Positions 1 to 9,070 of a stretch of DNA of 52,870 nt are shown in pieces. Location of the stretch: assembly GCA_031082225.1 (NCBI GenBank), contig JAVHLG010000027.1, positions 1-52,870 of the forward strand, read 5' to 3'. The notes beneath the pieces were generated by a model that was given only the letters and a program-made list of their open reading frames with translations, did not search any database and was not told where the DNA came from. Position 1 is the first letter of the stretch, and each line of letters opens with the position of its first letter. Position numbers and translations under genes: made by a program. The DNA is from Desulfovibrionaceae bacterium (GTDB lineage Bacteria; Desulfobacterota; Desulfovibrionia; Desulfovibrionales; Desulfovibrionaceae).

Positions 1-1
1 C

Positions 2-1048
2 TTTTTCTCATACGACAAAGAACTCAGTAAAAATGAACTTGCAAGACTCGCCAACGACAACTTCACCATTGACGAAAAAATTCATTTCATTGACACTCTT
101 GAGCAACATGTCTGCGGCATAGATACGAACTTGGATTCGGATACACAACTGAAATTCTCAGCCATCCTTTCTCTTGCCAAGACATATCTTCATTACTATT
201 TTGGCGACAAAGATCGCGCCAGAGCGGAAGCCAAACTGTTGAGCGACAATACTTTTTTGAAGGAAGATTATTCCTGGATGTTCGGGGAACTTTCTGTTGA
301 AGGGTTTCCCGCATATCACTACCGGATAGCACAAGACTTTTTTTCGAACGGTCAAATGGAAAAGGCCTTGGCTGAAAACACCATCGCGATTGAAAATGCT
401 CTATCTGGTACTTTCGGAAGAATCTACACACCCCATATTTTCGATTTACACCATCAACGCTCAAGAATACTGACAGGCCTTGGCAGAATTGAGGATGCAA
501 TATACTCCGAACTCGAGGCTATCGAAACCAATAAAAACTGCTCTTATTTCTATCATGCTCTTGGCAATCTGTACAAACAAAAGGGCGATCTTAAAAATGC
601 AGAAAAAGCCCAATTGGATGCCATTGACCGTGACCCGAACTCTTCCCAGCCATTCTTTCAGCTCAGTATTATTTACAACCAAAAAGGTGAACTCAAAAAG
701 GCTATACAATATGCGAAAGATGCTCTCTCTTTGAATGGTGAAAACCCAAATTATTATCATCACTATGGGAATCTATTGGCGAAGCATGGCGACTATAAAG
801 AGGCTGAGCAGGCTCAGTTGAAAACAATTGAGCTTAATTCTGACATTCCTGGTGCTTATTTTCAACTCAGCACCATCTATAACCAGCAGGGTAATCTCGA
901 AAAGGCTATTTCAAGGGCAAAAGAAGCTCTCGCCTTAAAAGAAAACAACCCTTTCTTTCACCGGCATTTGGGGAATCTGCTAAAGAAGTATGGCGATATT
1001 CAAGGGTCCGAACTCGCTTATGCAAGAGCAGACGAGCTGTCAGCATGA
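2..1048 (+). CDS. TPR-repeat protein, 5'-truncated by the window edge
   Basis: The reading frame is open from the first bases of the window to a TGA stop, so the gene starts outside it; at least 348 residues are present. A TTG at 131 could initiate, but in-frame sequence continues upstream without a stop. The C-terminal 170 residues are five 34-residue TPR-type units that alternate between two kinds: A units (GNL-x2-K-x-GD, then AQL-x2-I) and B units (FQLS-x-IYNQ-x-G, then KAI-x2-AK-x-AL), in the order A-B-A-B-A. TPR arrays are protein-protein interaction scaffolds. No enzymatic domain is visible in the part present, so a function cannot be assigned. The gene is clearly more AT-rich than everything to its right, which suggests horizontal acquisition. 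It converges on hyuB with about 30 bp between the stops. Confidence 0.85.
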   Translation, partial: FFSYDKELSKNELARLANDNFTIDEKIHFIDTLEQHVCGIDTNLDSDTQLKFSAILSLAKTYLHYYFGDKDRARAEAKLLSDNTFLKEDYSWMFGELSVEGFPAYHYRIAQDFFSNGQMEKALAENTIAIENALSGTFGRIYTPHIFDLHHQRSRILTGLGRIEDAIYSELEAIETNKNCSYFYHALGNLYKQKGDLKNAEKAQLDAIDRDPNSSQPFFQLSIIYNQKGELKKAIQYAKDALSLNGENPNYYHHYGNLLAKHGDYKEAEQAQLKTIELNSDIPGAYFQLSTIYNQQGNLEKAISRAKEALALKENNPFFHRHLGNLLKKYGDIQGSELAYARADELSA

Positions 1049-1078
1049 TCTGATTTGATCTTCTGCGACCTTCTTGCT

Positions 1079-2647
1079 TCACAACGCGCCATACCCTCCC
1101 CCGCCCGGCGTCTCCACCCGCAGCCGATCGCCGGGCGCGGCGGTGAAATGGCACTTGCCGGGCAGTTCGCGCTCCGCGCCGCCCGTAATCAGCACATTTC
1201 GCCCCGTGGCCCCGGGCGCGCCGCCCGCCAGCCCATACGGCCCGTGCCGCCGCCGGTCGGACAGCACCGTCACCTCGGTCGGCCCCAAAAATTCCACTTC
1301 CCGCATAAGTCCCTCGCCGCCGCGATGCGCCCCCTCCCCGCCCGAGCCCCGGCGAATCCCATATTCCCGCACCACCAGCGGATAGGCGTATTCCAGCGCC
1401 TCGACCGGGGTATTTAACGTATTGGTCATGTGGCTGTGCACCGCGCTCTCCCCAGGCCCCGCCGCTCCGGCCCCCATGCCCCCGGCCAGGGTTTCATAAT
1501 ACGCGAAGGCCGCGCCGGTACGCGGATCGACTCCCCCCATGGCCACGTTATTCATGGTGCCCTGGGACGCCGCCGGGACGCTCCCCGGCAAGGCCCGGCT
1601 CAGGGCCAGAAACAGCACGTCCACGAGACGTTGCGAGGTCTCCACGTTGCCCCCGGCCACGGCCGCCGGAAACGTGGCGTCCACCACGCTGCCCGGCCGG
1701 GTGACGATACGGACGGGCCGGGAAAGCCCGGCGTTGACCGGCACGCCCCGGGCCACGAGGCAGCGCACGGCGTACAGCACGGCGGACACGGCAATGGCCC
1801 GGGTGGCGTTGACGCAGCCCACGGCCTGGGGGTCTGACGCGCTGAAATCAAAGGTCATCTCATCGCCCCGTACGCTCAGGCGCAGGCGCACGGCGATGTC
1901 GGCCGTGCCCGCGCCGTCGTCGTCGAGCAGATCTTCGGCTGCATAGACGCCGTCCGGCGTCTCGCGGATGGCCGCCCGGGCCAGGGTCTCGGCGTGGTCC
2001 AAAAGCCGCGCCGCCTGATGCGCCGTCTTCTGGCGGCCGAATTTTTCCATCATCTCCGAAAGCCGCCGCACGCCGGTCAGGTTGGCCATGATCTGGGCCG
2101 CGAAGTCGCCCTCGCGCTCCTCGGGGGTGCGCACGTTGGCCAGAAAAAAGTCCATGATCTGCCGGTCAAGCTCACCGCCCCGGACCACGGTCAGGGGAGG
2201 GATGACCACGCCCTCCTGGAAAAGCGAGGTGGAAAGCGGCATGGACCCGGCGGCCATGCCGCCCACGTCGCTGTGATGGGCCCGATTGGCGACGTAGAAG
2301 ACCGGCGCGCCGCCGTCCGCGAAGACCGGGGCCACGAGCGTGATGTCCGGCAGGTGCGTGCCGCCCCGGAAGGGGTCGTTGACCATGACCATGTCGCCGG
2401 GGGCAAAGGTCTTTTCGGCCAACACAGCCGCAACCGACAGGGGCATGGCCCCCAGATGCACGGGGATGTGCGCGGCCTGGGCCACCATGTCCCCGGCGGC
2501 GTCGAACACGGCGCAGGAATAGTCGCGACGTTCCTTGATGTTGGGGGAATAGGCCGTGCGCATGAGCGTCACGCCCATCTCCTCGGCCACGGCGGCGAAA
2601 CGGTTGCGGAACACCTCAAGCACAAGCAGGTCGCGGGCATCGGTCAT
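1079..2647 (-). CDS. hyuB: Hydantoinase B / 5-oxoprolinase-type subunit
   Basis: This 522-residue protein matches the HyuB family, the catalytic partner of HyuA in ATP-dependent opening of hydantoin or 5-oxoproline rings. Family hallmarks include VNDPFRGGTHLPDI near residue 90, NRAHHSDVGG near 122 and a glycine-rich C-terminus (GGEGAHRGGEG, then TPGGGGYG at the very end). Length is normal for a free-standing HyuB. The ATG lies 2 nt after the TGA of hyuA on the same strand, so the two are translationally coupled and probably form one complex. No transporter, racemase or carbamoylase gene is beside them, so the physiological substrate (hydantoin, N-methylhydantoin, oxoproline or other) is open. 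Confidence 0.9.
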   Translation of the reverse strand: MTDARDLLVLEVFRNRFAAVAEEMGVTLMRTAYSPNIKERRDYSCAVFDAAGDMVAQAAHIPVHLGAMPLSVAAVLAEKTFAPGDMVMVNDPFRGGTHLPDITLVAPVFADGGAPVFYVANRAHHSDVGGMAAGSMPLSTSLFQEGVVIPPLTVVRGGELDRQIMDFFLANVRTPEEREGDFAAQIMANLTGVRRLSEMMEKFGRQKTAHQAARLLDHAETLARAAIRETPDGVYAAEDLLDDDGAGTADIAVRLRLSVRGDEMTFDFSASDPQAVGCVNATRAIAVSAVLYAVRCLVARGVPVNAGLSRPVRIVTRPGSVVDATFPAAVAGGNVETSQRLVDVLFLALSRALPGSVPAASQGTMNNVAMGGVDPRTGAAFAYYETLAGGMGAGAAGPGESAVHSHMTNTLNTPVEALEYAYPLVVREYGIRRGSGGEGAHRGGEGLMREVEFLGPTEVTVLSDRRRHGPYGLAGGAPGATGRNVLITGGAERELPGKCHFTAAPGDRLRVETPGGGGYGAL

Positions 2648-2649
2648 GG

Positions 2650-4647
<1,998 letters not shown>

Positions 4648-4684
4648 GCCGCATCCCTCCCCGCGAAGCGCGCCAGAGTGTTTT

Positions 4685-4747
4685 GGAGGGGGGTCCAGGG
4701 GGGAACCCCTTTTTTCAAAAAGGGTTCCTCCCCTGGCCGCCGGAGGC
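4685..4747 (-). repeat. Dispersed palindromic repeat, hairpin variant
   Basis: Read on the minus strand this starts GCCTCCGGCGGCC and continues into inverted arms (AGGAACCC / GGGGTTCC) around an A/T-rich loop, ending in a run of C. The same lead sequence opens the elements at 8504, 8854, 52681 and 52792. It lies in the 338-bp gap between hyuA and the histidine kinase gene. Confidence 0.7.
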
Positions 4748-4754
4748 TCTCCCC

Positions 4755-4788
4755 AAAAAAGCTCGGCCCCCGTGGGATACGGGGGCCG
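4755..4788 (-). terminator. Intrinsic terminator of the kinase/regulator operon
   Basis: On the minus strand a perfect 9-bp stem (CGGCCCCCG / CGGGGGCCG) with a 7-nt loop is followed by AGC and six T residues. It lies about 200 bp downstream of the histidine kinase stop codon and is correctly oriented for that operon. Confidence 0.75.
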
Positions 4789-4985
4789 AAATCAAGGAGG
4801 GAGGAGAAAACCTTGCGGCTTTGGCCCGGTGGTGTGCCCGGGTGGGACGCAAGGCAGAGGGTGCGGCTTCGGGGCTCGGCGTGGCGTGGTTGCCGCACCC
4901 CTCCCCGGCCGGGGGTCAACCGTCCGGGTGATTGTGTCCTACGCCGCGAAGATGAACCAGGAATTGCAGCAGGATGAACGATTTT

Positions 4986-6371
4986 TCATGCCTGGGAGGC
5001 CGCCGCCTCGACCCCGGGAAAGGCCAGGGTCACGCGCAGTCCGGGCTGGGCGTCGGCCAGGGTCAGGGTCGCCCCGTGCAGCTTGGCCACGGCGGCCACC
5101 AGGCTCAGGCCCAGGCCGCTGCCCGGGGCATTGCGGCTCGACTCCAGGCGGTGGAAGCGTTCCAGAACCATGTCCCGGTGCTCGGGCGGCACGCCCGGCC
5201 CCGTATCCCGCACGGTCAGTTCCGGGCCGTCCGCCCCAGGGGCGAGTTCCACCCCCACCTCGCCGCCGGCCGGGGTGTATTTGATGGCGTTATCCACCAG
5301 ATTGGCCAGGGCCTGGGACAAAAGATGCCGGTTTCCGGACACGGTCAGCCCCGGCGTCAGATCCACGCGCAGCCTAAGGCCCTTGTCCTCGGCCAGCGGT
5401 TCGTACAGTTCGACCAGATCTTCGGCCAGGGTGGCCAGATCCAGCACGGCGAACTCCTCGCGGCGGCTGCCGGCCTCGGCCTGGGAGATGGTCAAAATGG
5501 CGTGGAACGCCCCCAGCACCTCGTCGATGTCGGCGATGGTGCGCGCAAGCACCTGCCGGTTGGCGCTGTGTTCCCCGTTTTCCGGCAGGGCCAGCTCCAG
5601 CCGGGCCCGGATGCGGTTTAAGGGCCCGCGCAGATCATGGGCGATGTTGTCGCTGACGTGGCGCACGCCGTCCATGAGGACGCTGATGCGGTCCAGCATG
5701 TCGTTTAAGTTTCCGGTGAGCTGGTCGAACTCGTCGCCCGTGCCTTTGGCCGGGATGCGCCGGGTCAGGTCGCCGCGCATGATCTCCCGGCTGGCCCGGT
5801 TGATGACGTCCAGGCGGCCGAGCATGCCCCGGGTCATGAGCACCGCGCCCAGCCCGCCCAGGGCCACGGTGATCACCAGCCCCCACACCAGGGCGTCCAT
5901 GATCAGGCCCTCCACGGTGTTGCGCTCGGCCACGTCCCGGCCCACCAGCAGATGATGGTTGCCGGGCAGCAGAAAATATTTGAGCCGGGCCGAAAGCCGC
6001 GTCCCGTCGGCCTCCCGAAGCTCCGTATCCGCCCAGCCGTCCCGGACGGCCTCGATGTTCGGCCATTCCTTCAGGTTTCCGGCCAGGGGGGTGAACTTCC
6101 AGTCCGTGAGCAGGTACAGGCCGCCGCCGTTTTTGTCCCGGGCCACGCGGGATTCGATGGCCCGCACCAGCCCGGAAAGGCCCTGCTGGCCGTATTGCTC
6201 CGTCAGGCCCCGGACCTCGGCGTTGATGGTCTCCTCGGTCTGGCGCTCCATGAATCCGGCCGTGGAATGGTAGATGAACCCCAAAAGCACCAGCACCGAG
6301 GCCCCGAACAGGGACATGTACAGGAGCGCCAGCCGAAAGGCCGTGGACCTGACGATGCTACCTGGGATCAC
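4986..6371 (-). CDS. Sensor histidine kinase, HAMP type
   Basis: The chosen GTG start overlaps the last codons of the response regulator by 14 nt and gives 461 residues; an open frame extends further upstream but only as the regulator read in another frame. Order of domains: TM1 near residues 12-32, a periplasmic sensor of about 130 residues, TM2 near 165-185, HAMP (GDLTRRIP), HisKA with the phospho-accepting His in NIAHDLRGPLNRI near residue 245, and a HATPase domain (NLVDNAIKYTP, then DTGPGVPPE and GSGLGLSLV). This is the CusS/PhoQ-like membrane kinase layout. Its partner is the OmpR-type regulator immediately upstream. The periplasmic domain shows no known ligand motif, so the stimulus is unknown. 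Confidence 0.9.
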   Translation of the reverse strand: MIPGSIVRSTAFRLALLYMSLFGASVLVLLGFIYHSTAGFMERQTEETINAEVRGLTEQYGQQGLSGLVRAIESRVARDKNGGGLYLLTDWKFTPLAGNLKEWPNIEAVRDGWADTELREADGTRLSARLKYFLLPGNHHLLVGRDVAERNTVEGLIMDALVWGLVITVALGGLGAVLMTRGMLGRLDVINRASREIMRGDLTRRIPAKGTGDEFDQLTGNLNDMLDRISVLMDGVRHVSDNIAHDLRGPLNRIRARLELALPENGEHSANRQVLARTIADIDEVLGAFHAILTISQAEAGSRREEFAVLDLATLAEDLVELYEPLAEDKGLRLRVDLTPGLTVSGNRHLLSQALANLVDNAIKYTPAGGEVGVELAPGADGPELTVRDTGPGVPPEHRDMVLERFHRLESSRNAPGSGLGLSLVAAVAKLHGATLTLADAQPGLRVTLAFPGVEAAASQA

Positions 6372-7035
6372 GGATGGTGTACCCCGCGCCCCGGATGGTG
6401 TGCAGGAGCGGCTTTTCGAAATCCTTGTCGATCTTGTGGCGCAGTCGGCTGATGTGCACGTCGATGACGTTGGTCTGAGGGTCGAAGGAATAGTCCCAGA
6501 CGTTTTCCAGGAGCATGGTCCGGGTGACCACATGCCCGGCGTGGCGCATGAGATATTCCAGGAGCAAAAATTCCTTGGGCTTGAGATCGATGGGGCGTCC
6601 CGAACGGGCCGCCGTGCGCGACACCAGATCCAGCTCCAGGTCGGCCACGCGAAGCGTGGTCTCGGCCGCCTCGCTCCCGCCCCGGCGCAGGATGGCCTCC
6701 AGCCGGGCCTGGAGTTCGGAAAAGGCGTAGGGTTTGGTCAGGTAGTCGTCGCCCCCGGCCTTCAGGCCCTTGACCCGGTCGTCCACGTCGCCCAGGGCGC
6801 TCAAAATCAGCACCGGGGTCTTGTTCCCGGCGGCGCGCATGGTTTTCACGATGGTCAGGCCGTCCACCCCGGGCAGCATGCGGTCCACCACCATGGCGTC
6901 GTAGGTCTCGGCCGCGATGCGGTACAAGGCCTCCTTGCCGTCGGCCACATGGTCCACGGCATAGCCGCTCTCCCGCAGGCCCTTGGCCATGTAGGCCGCT
7001 GCCTCCAGGTCGTCTTCGACGATGAGGATGCGCAC
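6358..7035 (-). CDS. OmpR-family response regulator
   Basis: The product of about 225 residues has an N-terminal receiver (VRILIVEDD at the start, phospho-acceptor Asp in MVVDRMLPG, Lys in YLTKPYAFSELQARL) and a C-terminal winged helix (DLELDLVSRTAARSG through RGAGYTIRDPR). The GTG start was preferred because GGGGG lies 6 nt upstream and the receiver begins right there; an ATG 30 nt further upstream at 7065 is possible. It is translationally coupled to the kinase gene and divergent from the periplasmic binding-protein gene, across a 160-bp intergenic region likely to hold its operator. Confidence 0.9.
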   Translation of the reverse strand: MRILIVEDDLEAAAYMAKGLRESGYAVDHVADGKEALYRIAAETYDAMVVDRMLPGVDGLTIVKTMRAAGNKTPVLILSALGDVDDRVKGLKAGGDDYLTKPYAFSELQARLEAILRRGGSEAAETTLRVADLELDLVSRTAARSGRPIDLKPKEFLLLEYLMRHAGHVVTRTMLLENVWDYSFDPQTNVIDVHISRLRHKIDKDFEKPLLHTIRGAGYTIRDPR

Positions 7036-7194
7036 CGTTTTTCCCCCATGTTGGCGAACCGACACCCGAACCGTTTCCCGTCCCGACCGTATCCAATGCC
7101 CCGCAAAAAGGAAAGGCAGCCCGGGCTTGGTTTTCTTTTGTCCGGTTTCCGTCTATGGTCGCCACAGAAACGAGAGTCCCCCAAGGAGACGGTC

Positions 7195-8472
7195 ATGCAC
7201 GCCACCCTGCCGCCCGAAACGGGCCATCCCCGCCCTGGCCGCCTCGCGGTCGTTCTTGTGATCCTGGCCCTGGCCATGCTGTGCAGCGCACCAAACGCCA
7301 CGGCCCAGAAGGGCGGCTACACCCTTGGGGCGCTCGTGCCCCTGACCGGCCCCCAGGCGGACAAGGGCCGCATGACCCAGATCGCCCTGGGCCTGGCCGA
7401 GTCCGACATCCGCGACTACCTGGCCTCCTCGGGTTCCGGCGAAACCTTCTCCATCCTTTTCGAAGACACGGGCGGCGATCCGGCCAAGGCCCTGGCCGCC
7501 CTCAAACGGCTGGCCGACAAGGGCGTCCGGATGATCGTCGGCCCGGCCAGCGACGCCGAGACCGCCGCCGTGGAGGAATTCGCCGCCCAAAAAGGCCTCG
7601 TGCTCATAAGCTACGGCAGCGCCGCCCAATACCTAGCCCAAAAAGACGACCTGATCTTTCGCCTGTGCCCCGCCAACACCTATCAGGCCGAGGCCCTGAC
7701 CGCGCTGGTCAAGCAGGAGGGACATACGGTCCTTATCCCCCTGTGGCGCGGCGACACCGAGGGCGACGAACTGACGGTCCACATCAAGGCCCGCTTCAGG
7801 CAGCTTGGCGGCGAGGCCGCAGCCGGGGCGCGCTATAATCCCGACCGCACGGACTACACAGCCATTGTGGACGAACTGGTCAAGGAGACGGAGAACATCC
7901 GGGCCGCCAACCCCAAGGCCAAACCGGCCATCGTGTTTGTGGGCGGAAACGAGGTGGTGACCATCTTCAAGCTCGCCGCCAAGCATCCGGTCCTGGCCGG
8001 ACTTCCCTGGTACGGCAACGACGCTGCGGCCTTAAACGACGACATCGCCAAGGATCCCGACAGCGCGGCCTTCGCCCTGCGCACCCGGTTCACCGCCCCG
8101 CGCTACGGCGAGGGCGGGGCCAACGTCTACACCCAGATCGAACGCCGCATGGCCCGGGAAACGGACCTCTTCCCGGACCCCAAGAGCGTGGCGGCCTACG
8201 ACGCGGCCTGGCTGGCCTTTCTGGCGGCCCAGACCGCCGGCTCCATGGACCCGGCCGCGCTCAAGCGGTTCATCCCGCTTCTGGCCGAACGCACCTACGG
8301 GGTGACGGGCTGGCTGGCCCTCAATGAATACGGCGACCGCCGCGAGGACTGGGACTTCGATTTCTGGGCCCTGGGCAAGGACGGCGACACCTATTTCTGG
8401 GAAAAGATCGCCCGCTACCAGCTCGAACCCGGACTGCCCAAGGAACTGTACCTCGGCTCGCCCAAAAAGTAG
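7195..8472 (+). CDS. Periplasmic substrate-binding protein, branched-chain amino acid (LivJ) type
   Basis: This 425-residue protein starts with an ATG 6 nt after AAGGAG. Residues 1-39 are a signal peptide with hydrophobic core LAVVLVILALAML and a cleavage-like PNATAQ. The mature part starts GGYTLGALVPLTGPQADKG, the usual opening of type-I periplasmic binding folds (LivJ, AmiC). The family binds amino acids, amides or related small molecules. No permease or ATPase gene is adjacent, so it may serve an ABC importer encoded elsewhere or act as a sensor co-receptor; it sits divergently from a two-component pair. Its ligand cannot be read from the sequence. Confidence 0.85.
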   Translation: MHATLPPETGHPRPGRLAVVLVILALAMLCSAPNATAQKGGYTLGALVPLTGPQADKGRMTQIALGLAESDIRDYLASSGSGETFSILFEDTGGDPAKALAALKRLADKGVRMIVGPASDAETAAVEEFAAQKGLVLISYGSAAQYLAQKDDLIFRLCPANTYQAEALTALVKQEGHTVLIPLWRGDTEGDELTVHIKARFRQLGGEAAAGARYNPDRTDYTAIVDELVKETENIRAANPKAKPAIVFVGGNEVVTIFKLAAKHPVLAGLPWYGNDAAALNDDIAKDPDSAAFALRTRFTAPRYGEGGANVYTQIERRMARETDLFPDPKSVAAYDAAWLAFLAAQTAGSMDPAALKRFIPLLAERTYGVTGWLALNEYGDRREDWDFDFWALGKDGDTYFWEKIARYQLEPGLPKELYLGSPKK

Positions 8473-8503
8473 CGGGGCGTGGAGGGGAGGGAGTCGTAAG
8501 AAA

Positions 8504-8556
8504 GCCTCCGGCGGCCAAAGGGGACATGTCCCCTTTGGAAACCCCGGGCGGGGAAG
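8504..8556 (+). repeat. Dispersed palindromic repeat with perfect core
   Basis: GCCTCCGGCGGCC leads into a perfect 24-bp palindrome at 8515-8538 (arms CCAAAGGGGACA / TGTCCCCTTTGG) and then AACCCCGGGCGGGG, a second small inverted repeat. It lies 30 bp past the stop of the binding-protein gene, where it could also act in transcription termination. Confidence 0.8.
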
Positions 8557-8579
8557 CCCAGCCCCCCACATCTCGTTGC

Positions 8580-8710
8580 GGATGACCGCTGCGGCGCACT
8601 TAACGGATGATCGCCCCGGCGCACTTTACGGTTGAGCGCCGCCGCTCGGCACGGATGATCGCCCCGGAGCACTTAACGGTTGAGCGCCGCCGCTCGGCGC
8701 GGATGCCCGC
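8580..8710. repeat. 48-bp tandem repeat array
   Basis: Units beginning GGATGATCGCCCCGG start at 8605 and 8653, with a third partial unit at 8701 and a 25-bp partial unit at 8580. The full units differ at a few positions, and each ends with a small GAGCG/CGCTC hairpin. The region 8473-9070 holds no convincing gene: only this array, two dispersed repeats, a long palindrome and a T-rich hairpin were found. Confidence 0.85.
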
Positions 8711-8853
8711 TTTTTGGCCAGGATGCCCAGGCCGGGCGAGGGGTTTGCGCAGGGCGCGGCAGGCAGGCCCGAGCGAAGCGACGCATGGCCTGACGCCGCG
8801 CCGTGCAGCAGGCCCTGAGCCCGGCTGACCAGCGGACACCCGGGCCAGGAGGA

Positions 8854-8900
8854 TGCCTCCGGCGGTCAACGGGGGCGCGTCTCCCGTGGAAACCCCGGAC
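8854..8900 (+). repeat. Dispersed palindromic repeat, diverged copy
   Basis: GCCTCCGGCGGTC is followed by degenerate arms (AACGGGGGCG / CTCCCGTGG) and AACCCCGGACG. It aligns with the copy at 8504 but has lost perfect symmetry. Confidence 0.65.
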
Positions 8901-8972
8901 GAAAAACCCCTTTCCCGCCGCATCACGACGCTGCGCCCCAACCCGGCCCGCTCTCCCGTCCCATAGCGTCCT

Positions 8973-9006
8973 GTTCTCGAAATCCGCATATGCGGATTTC
9001 GAGAAC
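8973..9006. repeat. 34-bp perfect palindrome
   Basis: The arm GTTCTCGAAATCCGCAT is followed directly by its exact reverse complement with no loop. It lies between the repeat cluster and the 3' end of rnr. It could be a protein-binding site, a cruciform, or a bidirectional transcription stop; the sequence does not say which. Confidence 0.85.
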
Positions 9007-9030
9007 AACACCCTGAACATATTCTTTTTT

Positions 9031-9060
9031 CTTAAAAAAATACTGGCGTATTTTTTTAAG
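9031..9060 (-). terminator. Terminator-like hairpin after rnr
   Basis: A perfect 13-bp A/T-rich stem (CTTAAAAAAATAC with its complement) around a 4-nt loop begins 10 nt past the rnr stop codon. Its T-rich arm allows termination in either direction. A related hairpin occurs at 38815-38842. Confidence 0.65.
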
Positions 9061-9070
9061 GGACGCGACA

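Noticed and set aside
8580-8710. Tandem array as a CRISPR
   Set aside because: Units are contiguous at 48 bp with no variable spacers, and no cas genes occur in the window.
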